NCBI GenBank assembly: GCA_963205275.1
Contig: CAUJIH010000094.1
Span: 1-45,090 of the forward strand
Direction: 5' to 3'
From: Verrucomicrobiota bacterium
GTDB taxonomy: Bacteria; Verrucomicrobiota; Verrucomicrobiia; Verrucomicrobiales; DEV007
DNA length: 45,090 nucleotides
This document shows, piece by piece, positions 8,067-17,159 of this stretch. The first letter of the stretch is position 1; the number at the start of each line of letters is the position of its first letter. The notes beneath the pieces are model-generated. The model saw only the letters and a program-made list of their open reading frames with translations. It had not been told where the DNA came from and did no database searches. A program made the translations under genes and the position numbers.

Positions 8067-10388
8067 TTACTGACGATCCAGAAACTTCGTGGCGAGTGTC
8101 ATCACCATCGCCGCTCCCCGCTTGTCTGGACCGAGGATCGCCTCACGAAGATAGTAGTCCTCCAGATTACGCATTTTACCGGTGCTGATGCAGGCGTTGA
8201 GTAGATTCTTCCCATCAGTGGAGACGTGCATTTTTACCGAGGCCCATGCGGCATCGAGTCGAGTTCGCCAGCCGTCTTCTGCCTTCAGCCAGCCCTCTTC
8301 CATCGCGATGGCGATGGCGCAGGCGATCATACTGGTGGCGGTGAGTTCGGCATAACTATCCGCGTGATCGATAATCTCATGCCACATTCCATCGGTGTCC
8401 TGATGCTCGGCCAGAGCACTGAGATGAGACCTCAAAGCCTCGATCAATTCGGCGCGATCTGGATGTTCTGCAGGAAAATGACGTAGAGCGAGCGCCAGTC
8501 CGAGCGAGGAAAATCCATTGCCGCGCCCCCAAGCGACCTCGCTGAGGGGAGAGTGGCGGTAGATGCCATCTGGACGGAGGCAGCGAGATGAGATAAAACG
8601 GAAGTTCTGTGCGGACTGGTCAAAATACTTCTTCTCACCAGAGATGCGTCCGGCCTCGGCAAGAACGGGACACCCCATGAAGATCGCTTCACACATTTCA
8701 TTGTGAAAGGGAACGGCCTCGAGAGGCTTCCCGTCGGGGGTAAATGCCATATCGGCGACGGCCATCACCCGCTGGCGTGCCCAATCCTGATCGATGGCCG
8801 CATAGAGAATCGTACCGCCGAATTCTGCGTTGTTCTTGGGTAAATCAGGAGCTTGGAGAAGTCGTGCTTGGGCGAGTTCCTCGGCACGATTGGTCAATTT
8901 CCCGTCGATTCGAGCGAGAATGGAAAGCGCATCCCAGTATGGGCCGTCAAACACGTCTCCATAATTCGCCGCGAGTTGATTCAGAAGCTCGCGAGCGCTG
9001 CGCGACACACGGGCACGCATCTCGTCTTTGGCGGAGCGCATCTCGTGATCTTTACGCGAGAGGACTTGCGACTGCGGAGATCCGTCTGATGCGGTTCCGG
9101 CCAGAAAGACATCGACGCTCCCAACCTCAGCAGGTGGGTATTCCCGCAGAGCTTCACCGAGCGCACGCCCCTCGGGCGTATCAGGCACGAAGACGGCGTC
9201 GGGGGCACAGAGGGCGATCCAGCGCCAGATCGCATGGGCTGAGGAGTGCCCAGGGGAGAAAGCGGTCCCTTGAGGCGGAAACTCAGCCGTGTCGAGTGGG
9301 GCCAGCAGACCCAACCAGTCGTTTTCAGGAGAGAGTTTGGGAGCGATCTCCTGAGGGACGAACTTTCCAAAATGAAGAATGCGGTACGCTGTGGAAGGAA
9401 ACTGGCGGGTGCCGCCGCCGGCCCAAGCCATGAGAGGTGATCCGGAGTCGCTGCGTCCGATAGGGAAGGTGCGGTAGAGACTTTCGCGAAGTTCGCCGGT
9501 CGGATCAACGGAAACGTCGAATTTGCTGAGCGTACTCTTGGAAGGAGAATCATAATAGACGGAGGCCCCATGTCCGATTTTGATGCTCATGCGAGCAGGG
9601 TTTGCCCCGTCCTCAGCGAGTTGCAAATCACGGATGACGAGACTACTTGAACCGTCCGCTGTGGGGTTGCCCTGAATCGAGAGGGCTGGCCCAGCAGAAA
9701 TGGGTCCCACGATGCAATCAGAGAGGCTGTGACGACCGCCTTCGTAACTCACTCCACCGCCACTCCCCTGAAAGTGACATTTTTCCAAGAAACTCTGCGC
9801 TTCGTCTCGTGACTGGAACGCGAGTCCCAGATTCTCTGTGAATGCACTGCCACTGATCCAGATTTCTGCAGAGGCTCCCATGGCAAATCCTGCTCCACCG
9901 TTCTTCTCGGAATGGACACCGAAGAGCTGAATGCCCCGACTATCACTCTGAATAGAAAACCCATCGCTGCGACAGTGGCGGACTTGTAAATTGAAAACCT
10001 TTACGTTATGAATCGGCTTCGTGCAGAAGACGCCATGCTCCAAAGAACCTTCCCCATCGAGGGTGACGCCGTTCCCGTCAATCACGAGTCCCTGTGGTGC
10101 CCCGTCTAGGTCGATGCTCTGATGGTAAATCCCATCCCGTGGTTGCAGGATGATACGATCTCCGGCGGCTGCTTTTGAGATCGCGACTTGAATTGTGGCC
10201 AGCGGTGATTCGGCTGTTCCCCCGGCATGATCTTGGCCAGTCTCAGGTGATATGATCCAGTCGCGCGCCCGTCCCGAGCTGAGGAGCAGCAAGCTGACGA
10301 ACAGAAGTGCGAGCAGCTTGCGTAAGGACAAGCTGGAATCAGCTATCTGAGTATATTTTACCATCGCTTCTGTGAATCGAATGATCAC
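8067..10388 (-). CDS. Secreted fusion: pectate-lyase-like beta-helix plus GH105/GH88-like unsaturated uronyl hydrolase
   Basis: 773 residues from a GTG that overlaps the upstream phosphatase stop (GTGA); the in-frame ATG at 10362-10364 is an alternative, and both leave an export signal ending near GRA. Residues about 45-275 have the right-handed parallel beta-helix opening (G-T-A-E-S-P-L-A-T-I-Q-V-A-I, then A-A-G-D-R-I-I-L). Residues about 465-773 resemble GH88/GH105 (alpha/alpha)6 hydrolases, with the W-G-R-G-N-G-F motif near residue 620 and H-Q-D-T-D-G-M-W-H downstream. GH105/GH88 enzymes remove the unsaturated uronic acid that polysaccharide lyases leave on oligosaccharides. Having both parts in one chain suggests binding or cleavage and end-trimming together. 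Whether the helix is catalytic cannot be told from the sequence. It is the last gene of the long minus-strand run before the kinases. Confidence 0.8.
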   Translation of the reverse strand: MIIRFTEAMVKYTQIADSSLSLRKLLALLFVSLLLLSSGRARDWIISPETGQDHAGGTAESPLATIQVAISKAAAGDRIILQPRDGIYHQSIDLDGAPQGLVIDGNGVTLDGEGSLEHGVFCTKPIHNVKVFNLQVRHCRSDGFSIQSDSRGIQLFGVHSEKNGGAGFAMGASAEIWISGSAFTENLGLAFQSRDEAQSFLEKCHFQGSGGGVSYEGGRHSLSDCIVGPISAGPALSIQGNPTADGSSSLVIRDLQLAEDGANPARMSIKIGHGASVYYDSPSKSTLSKFDVSVDPTGELRESLYRTFPIGRSDSGSPLMAWAGGGTRQFPSTAYRILHFGKFVPQEIAPKLSPENDWLGLLAPLDTAEFPPQGTAFSPGHSSAHAIWRWIALCAPDAVFVPDTPEGRALGEALREYPPAEVGSVDVFLAGTASDGSPQSQVLSRKDHEMRSAKDEMRARVSRSARELLNQLAANYGDVFDGPYWDALSILARIDGKLTNRAEELAQARLLQAPDLPKNNAEFGGTILYAAIDQDWARQRVMAVADMAFTPDGKPLEAVPFHNEMCEAIFMGCPVLAEAGRISGEKKYFDQSAQNFRFISSRCLRPDGIYRHSPLSEVAWGRGNGFSSLGLALALRHFPAEHPDRAELIEALRSHLSALAEHQDTDGMWHEIIDHADSYAELTATSMIACAIAIAMEEGWLKAEDGWRTRLDAAWASVKMHVSTDGKNLLNACISTGKMRNLEDYYLREAILGPDKRGAAMVMTLATKFLDRQ

Positions 10389-11161
10389 CCTCTGAGGAGT
10401 GCCAGCACCTGATCGCGCAGGGCGGCATTCGTCGCTAACGCTTCACCGCCGTCGATGCAGCTTTCATTTCCTTTCCAATCTCCGAAATAGCCCCCCGCTT
10501 CGCGAAAGATGGGCGGAAAGGGTCCGCAGTCCCAGAGATTCATCACGGGATCGAGCACGATCTCGGCTCGTCCGGTAGCGACGAGCATGTAGCCGTAGGC
10601 ATCACACCATCCCGCGTTATAATAGACCGCTTTTTGCAGTCGATCCCACGCAGCACCTTTCCCGCTTTTTTCATATGAAGCAGTGTCGATATGAGCGCAG
10701 ACGGCACGGCTGAGATGGGAAACTTCCGAAACGCGAGCACGTTTTCCGTTCCACCAAGCTCCGCACCCAGTCGCGGCAGAGATGGTCTCGTTCAGTGCCG
10801 GAAAATGCGCGCAGCCGACCTCCACTGTCCCGGCGATCTCAAGGGCGATCAGCACTCCGTAGAGCGGGACGCCACAGGTGAAGGATTTCGTTCCGTCGAT
10901 GGGGTCGATGATCCAGCGAAATTCTGATCCAGAACCACTGGTCCCGAACTCCTCCCCTACGATCTCGTGATCGGGGTAGCGCTCGCTGATTCGTTGCCGA
11001 ATGAGCTTTTCGGCTTCGCGATCAGCGATGGTCACAGGAGAATCGTCCGCTTTGAACTCAGGCCGTGCAGCCTCGGTCTGGTAATATTTCAGCGTAATTT
11101 CACCGGCCTCACGGGCGGTATTCTGGATAAAGCGCAGGTAATCGTTCAGGTCCTGAGACAT
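10385..11161 (-). CDS. Inositol-monophosphatase-family phosphatase (HisN-like)
   Basis: 258 residues, the usual length for the family, from the ATG at 11159-11161. It carries the Mg-binding signatures: GEEFG (Glu70, Glu71), W-I-I-D-P-I-D-G-T-K-S-F (Asp86, Asp89) and L-W-D-C-G-P near 207-211. The IDGTKSF form and A-D-R-E-A-E resemble HisN-type histidinol-phosphatases and related sugar-phosphate or nucleotide phosphatases, and the substrate cannot be fixed from the sequence. It has no signal peptide, so it is cytoplasmic. Its stop codon overlaps the start of the beta-helix/GH105 gene by 4 bp, so translation may be coupled. In this context a sugar-phosphate role is possible, and so is histidine synthesis. 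Confidence 0.85.
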   Translation of the reverse strand: MSQDLNDYLRFIQNTAREAGEITLKYYQTEAARPEFKADDSPVTIADREAEKLIRQRISERYPDHEIVGEEFGTSGSGSEFRWIIDPIDGTKSFTCGVPLYGVLIALEIAGTVEVGCAHFPALNETISAATGCGAWWNGKRARVSEVSHLSRAVCAHIDTASYEKSGKGAAWDRLQKAVYYNAGWCDAYGYMLVATGRAEIVLDPVMNLWDCGPFPPIFREAGGYFGDWKGNESCIDGGEALATNAALRDQVLALLRG

Positions 11162-11219
11162 AGAGAGGGGTAGGGGACAGGGTCTGATCCGGGATAGAAG
11201 AGGGTCAGGTCCGCCTCAT

Positions 11220-12206
11220 TCAAGGCGTTGCAGGGGCGTCAACGACATCGACTTTTACCTGGCTCGACGGAGTGGCGTCGGCGTCGATGTCGCGCAGGGT
11301 GTACTGGATGCCGTCGAGCATGTGCTGGAGCATGGTGCGATTGGCGAAGGTCATGTCATTGTGGCCCAGATTCGTGACAAAGAGGCGACCTTTTCCGATC
11401 TCGCGACACCAAGAGACCGGCACGTCGACGTCGGAGGGTTTGCGTCCGGCGAGCTTGTCATCCTGTTTTCCATTCAAGAGCGGGGCTTGTGTTTCGGGCT
11501 TGGAGAGGTCGAGGCTCAGCAGGATGCGGAGCTTGTCGCGTCCCTGAAAGCTGTCAGGCTGATACCAGTAGATTTCATCCTTGTGCCAGAAGCCTTTGCC
11601 TTGAAATGCGGCGTTCAGACGATGTGCGGGATCTTCGACTTTGAAGGACCAGGTGCCACCGGATGTCCAGGGATGGCCATTGAAGACACCTCCCATCAGG
11701 GCGATGCCCTCGGGCCAGTCGCCGAAGGTGTCGGTAGCCGCGTGAATTCCGACAATCCCGCCTCCATTATTGATGAATTCGACCATGGCGGCCTTTTGCT
11801 CATCGCCCATCGCTAGGTGCGTGGTGCTGTTGAGGAGTAGAGCGTCGTATTTCGCTAGGTTTTCTTTGGTCAAAGCGGAATATTGGTCGGCGAGATCGAC
11901 AGAGAAGGCTCCGGTCTTCTTCGCGATGGACTGGAGAGCATAGTTGCAATAGGGGATAGAGGTGTGGATGAAGCCTTCACAGCGGTAGAAGACGAGGATG
12001 CGGTGGTCTTTCTTCGCCGGAGAAGCGGTGGGAAGATTCGCATCGATCTGGGCCTTTTGATCGGCGTGCGGCGTATCACCGAAGCGTTCGGCAGCTCGCT
12101 GTTCCCACGGCTTTTGTTCCTGAGGAGCGGGAGCTGGATTTTGGGCAAGAAGCAGACAGGCCCCCAGAAGGGAGCCGCTGGCGATCAGAATCGGGAGCTT
12201 TTTCAT
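11220..12206 (-). CDS. Secreted ThuA-like domain protein
   Basis: 328 residues from the ATG at 12204-12206, chosen because MKKLPILIASGSLLGACLLL is an export signal; the longer reading to 12281 only adds unlikely residues overlapping the next gene. LLGAC could be read as a lipobox, but the hydrophobic run continues after the Cys, so lipidation is uncertain. The ThuA fold (glutamine-amidotransferase-like, Pfam ThuA) is seen in H-R-I-L-V-F-Y-R, Y-D-A-L-L-L-N-S-T-T, N-N-G-G-G-I-V-G-I-H-A-A-T-D and G-K-G-R-L-F-V-T-N-L-G-H. ThuA proteins are abundant in PVC carbohydrate loci. Their reaction is poorly known, with links to disaccharide or keto-sugar metabolism. A second ThuA gene lies 56 bp upstream. 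Confidence 0.85.
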   Translation of the reverse strand: MKKLPILIASGSLLGACLLLAQNPAPAPQEQKPWEQRAAERFGDTPHADQKAQIDANLPTASPAKKDHRILVFYRCEGFIHTSIPYCNYALQSIAKKTGAFSVDLADQYSALTKENLAKYDALLLNSTTHLAMGDEQKAAMVEFINNGGGIVGIHAATDTFGDWPEGIALMGGVFNGHPWTSGGTWSFKVEDPAHRLNAAFQGKGFWHKDEIYWYQPDSFQGRDKLRILLSLDLSKPETQAPLLNGKQDDKLAGRKPSDVDVPVSWCREIGKGRLFVTNLGHNDMTFANRTMLQHMLDGIQYTLRDIDADATPSSQVKVDVVDAPATP

Positions 12207-12262
12207 GAATATAAGTGAATCGGGGTGGGGATGGCGAGAATCGAAGGATAGCAATGAGAGAT

Positions 12263-13042
12263 TTACTTTTCCAGCGTCCAAGCGACGGCATTTTTCAGGA
12301 GAAGGCGAAATTTTGGATTCGCAAAATCGTCGATGTGACCCATGGATGTATAAAATACGCGGGCTTTATTGGGGCCGTAGAGATGAGTCCAAGCAATCGG
12401 TTCAACTTTGGGACCTTCCGCCGTACCGATCAATAGAGCGGTCGCAGTCGGCTGGAGGGGCGTGTTGCGATAGAGTCCACCGATGGCGATAAAGCCATCG
12501 AAATCGATTCCTTTCACGATGGGATGATTTTCCTGCCCGGGTACGATAGAAACGGCAGCGGGTTCGCGGGCAAAGTGTCCGGTATAATTGCCACCGAGCA
12601 CTTCATGATCGAATTCTGGCCAGATGGCGAGAGCTGGATCGTCGAGCGTATGCTTCGGTAGAAGAGAGAAGGCGTGACTAGCGGTGCGGATTCCCATCAG
12701 CGGCTTTCCAGAGGTGACGTGCTCGCGAACCGCATCGAGTTGCTCCTTGGGAATCGTGCGGCGACGGACGCTGACGAAGAGTAGATCTGCGTCTTTCAAG
12801 GCTTCGATCAGCCCTAGGAACTGGTTTTTGTCTTTCGCATCTGCCTGGATGATCGTGACATGATAACCCGCGGGTTCGAGATCACTTTTGACGAACTCCG
12901 GTAGGGATTCCCAAGTGCGGTATTCGTCCTCGCCTATCATCACGACGATGTTAGCGGCGCGCAATGGGGCGACGGTGGCGACAGTGGCGAAAAGGAGTGC
13001 CCAAAAGAAGGGCAGAAGGCGAGAAAGGTGGGGCTGTGTCAT
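12263..13042 (-). CDS. Secreted ThuA-like domain protein (second copy, divergent)
   Basis: 259 residues. The signal peptide covers about 1-29, ending A-P-L-R-A-A. The mature part has the ThuA pattern: N-I-V-V-M-I-G-E-D-E-Y at the first strand, D-A-D-L-L-F-V-S-V-R-R-R, H-V-T-S-G-K-P-L-M-G-I-R-T-A-S-H-A and A-R-V-F-Y-T-S-M-G-H. It is only distantly similar to the neighbouring ThuA protein and shorter, so the two are not a fresh duplication. It starts 10 bp after the stop of the propeller-cytochrome gene, so the three genes are probably one transcript. The pairing of ThuA with cytochrome-fused dehydrogenase-like proteins fits an extracytoplasmic sugar-oxidation module, which is inference. Confidence 0.84.
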   Translation of the reverse strand: MTQPHLSRLLPFFWALLFATVATVAPLRAANIVVMIGEDEYRTWESLPEFVKSDLEPAGYHVTIIQADAKDKNQFLGLIEALKDADLLFVSVRRRTIPKEQLDAVREHVTSGKPLMGIRTASHAFSLLPKHTLDDPALAIWPEFDHEVLGGNYTGHFAREPAAVSIVPGQENHPIVKGIDFDGFIAIGGLYRNTPLQPTATALLIGTAEGPKVEPIAWTHLYGPNKARVFYTSMGHIDDFANPKFRLLLKNAVAWTLEK

Positions 13043-13052
13043 GTGATCGAGA

Positions 13053-15743
13053 TTAGCGAAGTGACTTGATGTAGAGCACCAGAGATTCTAATTGAGAGGG
13101 AGTCACGATCCCGTCGTAGCTCGGCATGGCATATTCGCTCTTCTTGTAGGCAGGCTGACGTTTGGCCCCAGGCTTAAGCACGGATTCGCGAATGTAGCCC
13201 TCGTCGGCGATACAGGTGTCAGGTTTGTTATTCTCGTCGATATATTCGTGCTCAGTTCCAAACAGTCCCAACCAAGTGGGGCCGACGCTGGAGGAGACTT
13301 CTTTCGAGACGCTATGACAGGCGATACAGCCGAGCACCTGAGACACTCGTTGTCCTTCCTCGACACTCACCGGGCCCTGAATTTCTTCAGAGGCCTTGCG
13401 CGGAGTCAGATCGACCTGAATATCGCCGAACCCCTCCTTCTTCGGATCGAAAGTGGCGAGTTCATAGGGCGTTGTGTAGGCATTTCCCGTCATCGCGACG
13501 CGATCACCTCCCAGATTCGACCAACCGATACGAAGCTGCATTACGGGCTTCATGTCGGGAACACCGATGAAGACGGCTTTCCCATCCTCACTGAGGTAGC
13601 TGCTGGACGGTACGAGCGCATCGATTCCGGTGGTGCCATCCGCTTTGTATTGCGCACTTCCATAGGTGTGGGCACGAATGTAGTGCCAAGAACCAAGCGA
13701 GAAGTTATCCAAGTTCGCCACCTGTTTCGGATCGACGGGTTCGAAGAATCGCAGCAGCACGCCTTTATCCATGGGGACGATCTCTTGGGGCTGCCCCGTG
13801 GCTTTGCCTGTGTAGCGCACGCGACCGAATCCCGCTGGAGTCGTGAGGATATTGCCCCATCCGATTACTTGAAAGCCCGCGAGATAAATATTCCCATCGA
13901 TCGGATTTATTCCGCCATTGAGTGGAGTGAAATCGAATTCGTCCGTTAGGCTGACCACAGAAGCCTGCGGACGACTTCCTCGCTCGTTCATCACTACCTG
14001 AAGCAGCTCGGGACGATTAAAGCAGATTTGCAGCATACTGCCTTCCAGCGGTCCCATCTTTGAGTCGAAGAGCCAGATTTGCGACATGGCTGAGGTGTTG
14101 ACCGAGTGCGGCATCCAAGTCAGCGGTTCGGCGATGGGTGCGGGATATTTCTCCTGTGGTAATTTCTCGCTGAGGTAGCCGTAGAACTGATGATCCTTCA
14201 CTATGTGGAGAGGTGTGCTGGGGATGTATTGCCCCTCCTGATCGCTGGAGGTGACGAGTCCCGTGCGAAGATTCACCCCGATGCTGGGCTGGCGAAATCC
14301 GTAGCCGAGAACGGTGGATTTCTTTCCATCCGCCGAGATACGGAGAACGCTGCCGTTGTGTTTGCCTATCGTCGTAGCCTCCTGTCCGCCCTTGGCGATC
14401 ACGAATTCTCCGCCTGGAGCGAGCCGTATGGTGCTGGGAAATTCACGCATGTCTGCCGTCTGGGCGAAGGCGTTCGAAAACAGTTCGTGAACATCGGCCT
14501 CGCCGTCGCCGTTGGAGTCGATCAGATGCCAGATGCCGTTCCGGTCGAAAACATAGATTTCTCCGTCGCGGATGGCGCTGGTCATCGGCTCGTGCAGGCC
14601 CGAGGCAAAGCGCTTCCACTGGAGCGATCCATCTTTCTTTTCCAGCCCGCTCATTTTCCATACATCACCGTCGAGAGTCACCACGATGCCCGTGCCGTCG
14701 GAAAGAAACTGGACATCTCCGGGACGAACGCCACGCTTCCACGGGTTTGGCTCCGGCAAATCGATGTGATCAACGACGTAGGGAGCTGCCGAGGCAGAAG
14801 GCGTGATGTTTGTCGTCACTTTCTCGGGCCAACGAGGACTGGAAGCCTCTGTGGGAATGGCTTGCGGCTTCACGATAGGAGCGGTCTGCTCATCGGCGAA
14901 GGTGACACAAAAGCTCGCCGTCTTCTCATGGGCTGGGACTTTCGCGATCCAGAGATCCTTGTGATCGAGCAGTTCGGCATCACCCGAAACGGTCACCCCC
15001 GCCTCGATCTCTTGGGCGGGACCGTTCATTCTGGCTCCGAGGATCAGTGCCAGAGATTTCTTCGAAGGCGCGACTTCCACTTGGCGTTCGACAGTAATCG
15101 TTCCATCATAGTCGGCTGATTTCCAAGACTCCTTCACAAGAGCTCCCGCGACGTAGTATTCCAGCACGACCGTGTCTTTGACCAATCGAACGGCTCGGAA
15201 TCGTCCCAGAGATTCATCGATAGGTCCGCGTCCGACCTCCTCGGGACTCGGAGCTGGTTCACGAGGATCGAGGAGAGAAACCTGCTCTGCCCGTTCTGCT
15301 ACCTGCCAGCCAGGGAAAATACCGTTTCCCAGCCAGAATTTTCCATCGGGCTGAGGTGCCGGGAATTGTCCTCCCGGTGTCTTGCGACCAGTGTCGTGAT
15401 AGGAACCGTAGGCCAGTGCTTTATCAGAGATGCCTTTTCCTCGCCAAATCGCCGAGACGCGCAGCAGATCTGTGTCGAAGCAGACCCAGCAATCATGCGC
15501 CAACGGTAGAATGATGCCACGAGGGGTCAGGTTATTTTCACCGATCCCTTCACGCTTCGCATCCAGCACGGAGGAAAAGAAAGGGAAATTCGGCTCGATC
15601 CAGTCTGCACGCTGAAAGAGCGGGAGGATGGGTTCCTTGACAGGTTTTGCTTTTTTCGCTTTATCCTTCGGCTTCTGTGACTGTCCGTGAACGGGCACAA
15701 ACAGCGAGAGAAGAGAGAGGGCGAGGAGGATTCGGAAAGTCAT
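13053..15743 (-). CDS. Secreted sugar-dehydrogenase-like beta-propeller with C-terminal cytochrome c domain
   Basis: 896 residues with a signal peptide at about 1-20 (ending V-H-G-Q). After an N-terminal region of unassigned fold there is a soluble-glucose/sorbosone-dehydrogenase-like propeller from about 330 (G-D-V-Q-F-L-S-D-G-T-G-I-V-V-T). The C-terminal 100 residues form a class I cytochrome c: heme site C-I-A-C-H near 805 and a likely axial Met in Y-A-M-P-S-Y-D-G, ending in the L-E-S-L-V-L-Y-I-K-S-L helix. The usual idea for this PVC architecture is oxidation of a sugar or alcohol outside the cytoplasm with electrons passed to the attached heme. The substrate is unknown. It sits between the enolase-superfamily gene (28 bp) and a ThuA gene (10 bp). 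Confidence 0.82.
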   Translation of the reverse strand: MTFRILLALSLLSLFVPVHGQSQKPKDKAKKAKPVKEPILPLFQRADWIEPNFPFFSSVLDAKREGIGENNLTPRGIILPLAHDCWVCFDTDLLRVSAIWRGKGISDKALAYGSYHDTGRKTPGGQFPAPQPDGKFWLGNGIFPGWQVAERAEQVSLLDPREPAPSPEEVGRGPIDESLGRFRAVRLVKDTVVLEYYVAGALVKESWKSADYDGTITVERQVEVAPSKKSLALILGARMNGPAQEIEAGVTVSGDAELLDHKDLWIAKVPAHEKTASFCVTFADEQTAPIVKPQAIPTEASSPRWPEKVTTNITPSASAAPYVVDHIDLPEPNPWKRGVRPGDVQFLSDGTGIVVTLDGDVWKMSGLEKKDGSLQWKRFASGLHEPMTSAIRDGEIYVFDRNGIWHLIDSNGDGEADVHELFSNAFAQTADMREFPSTIRLAPGGEFVIAKGGQEATTIGKHNGSVLRISADGKKSTVLGYGFRQPSIGVNLRTGLVTSSDQEGQYIPSTPLHIVKDHQFYGYLSEKLPQEKYPAPIAEPLTWMPHSVNTSAMSQIWLFDSKMGPLEGSMLQICFNRPELLQVVMNERGSRPQASVVSLTDEFDFTPLNGGINPIDGNIYLAGFQVIGWGNILTTPAGFGRVRYTGKATGQPQEIVPMDKGVLLRFFEPVDPKQVANLDNFSLGSWHYIRAHTYGSAQYKADGTTGIDALVPSSSYLSEDGKAVFIGVPDMKPVMQLRIGWSNLGGDRVAMTGNAYTTPYELATFDPKKEGFGDIQVDLTPRKASEEIQGPVSVEEGQRVSQVLGCIACHSVSKEVSSSVGPTWLGLFGTEHEYIDENNKPDTCIADEGYIRESVLKPGAKRQPAYKKSEYAMPSYDGIVTPSQLESLVLYIKSLR

Positions 15744-15771
15744 AAATCAATTGGCAGAATAAACGCTCAAT

Positions 15772-17133
15772 TCAGGCAGGGGTTGCGCCGAGTCCGACGC
15801 CATTCAGACAACTTGTATCCATCGCTCCATCGTTCACTTGGAAAATTCCGGGGAAGCGGTCTCTCCATCCATCGTTGGCTGCGGGACAATACTGGCGCGA
15901 ATTCGATTCGATCGCAGCGACTCCAGGGACGTGCGCTGCGAGTCCGGCCGAGTGGATCAGCGAGGCTCCGGGGCAGGTCAGATCCTGTACGCAGAGAAAG
16001 AGTCCCATCTTCTGTGCTGCGGCAGCCATCAGTAGGGATTGAGACTGTCCTTTACAAGCCTTCAGCGCTGCCCCTGTGTAGCCGAGGTCGCGAGCCATCA
16101 TCAGGGCTTCGAGATCGGTCAGGGACTCATCGATCACGACAGGCCTCAGCTTTGCCGCTTCGTGCATCTTGTTTTCCGGATGAGCCTTCAGATCGCGACT
16201 GGTCGGTTGCTCGATGTATTGAACCCGATCAAACCCACCTGGAGTGCGCTCTTTTAACTGATGCAGCAGCTCCAGCAAGTAGGATACGCTTTGGCACTTC
16301 TCGTTGAAATCCAGTGAATAAAACCATTCTGAAACCCCGCGCTTTGCCTGCTCCTCTGCCGTGATGCGATCCGTTTTAACGATGCGTTCCAAATCCCAGT
16401 CGAGATCGTCACCGTTGAGCTTAATCTTGAGATGAGTTAAGCCATTGTAGCGAATCCATTCCGGCAGAGTCTCCGGTAGTCCGTCGCCCACCGGATTCGT
16501 GTTCTCGGCATCATCAAGCGGATCGAGCGCTCCCACCAGATGGTAGAGCGGCATTCGTGATTGAGGCGTATCGTGAACGTAGCGATCCGGATACTCTCCC
16601 GTGTATTCCGATCCGAGCCAAGTTCCCAGATCCTGATTCATCAATTCGGATGAATAAGTACGATAGCAGTTTAATCCTAACGTCTTTCCGTAGGCATCAT
16701 GGATTGCTGCATCGAAAGGACTGCCCACGACCAAGGTGCAGAGCTTTGGAATCGCTTGGGCTAGGTTCCACTCGCGACTCGCTTCGTCGGCAGTTGCTAG
16801 AAATCTATCCTCCAGAGCCAGTCCTAACTCGATCGGATGCCCATATTCTCCGAAGTCCTGACAGACAGACGCCAAGCGTTCGGCGAGTCCCTTCATCGCT
16901 TCGAGTGTCTGATGATGAGTCAGCGCAGTGGAGGGGAAACCCCATGTGTTCGCGAGCGGCATTGAGCCAAATCCGCGGGCTGTTTTTCCGGAACGAGTTT
17001 CGACGACGCATTCGACATCGAGGACGGTCACGGAACTGACAGCTACCCCTCCGAATTTGATTGGCGTCCGATATTCATTCGCCTGATAGCGAGTACTGCA
17101 AGAGACGATGCGGATGTCGGTCGATTTACTCAT
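15772..17133 (-). CDS. Enolase-superfamily enzyme (mandelate racemase/muconate lactonizing type)
   Basis: 453 residues, cytoplasmic (no signal). The C-terminal barrel shows the acid/base and metal pattern of the superfamily: K-I-K near 234, L-D-F-N-E near 275, Y-I-E-Q-P near 306 and V-I-D-E-S near 333, followed by A-L-K-A-C-K-G. These proteins abstract a proton alpha to a carboxylate and include sugar-acid dehydratases and epimerases. In this cluster a sugar-acid dehydratase or racemase acting on the released uronate-type product is plausible, but the specificity is not readable. It is longer than the 360-400 residues usual for the family, with an enlarged N-terminal capping domain. It lies 26 bp after the esterase gene and 28 bp before the propeller-cytochrome gene. 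Confidence 0.82.
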   Translation of the reverse strand: MSKSTDIRIVSCSTRYQANEYRTPIKFGGVAVSSVTVLDVECVVETRSGKTARGFGSMPLANTWGFPSTALTHHQTLEAMKGLAERLASVCQDFGEYGHPIELGLALEDRFLATADEASREWNLAQAIPKLCTLVVGSPFDAAIHDAYGKTLGLNCYRTYSSELMNQDLGTWLGSEYTGEYPDRYVHDTPQSRMPLYHLVGALDPLDDAENTNPVGDGLPETLPEWIRYNGLTHLKIKLNGDDLDWDLERIVKTDRITAEEQAKRGVSEWFYSLDFNEKCQSVSYLLELLHQLKERTPGGFDRVQYIEQPTSRDLKAHPENKMHEAAKLRPVVIDESLTDLEALMMARDLGYTGAALKACKGQSQSLLMAAAAQKMGLFLCVQDLTCPGASLIHSAGLAAHVPGVAAIESNSRQYCPAANDGWRDRFPGIFQVNDGAMDTSCLNGVGLGATPA

Positions 17134-17159
17134 TGTTGAAATTCAAAAGGATCTCGCTT

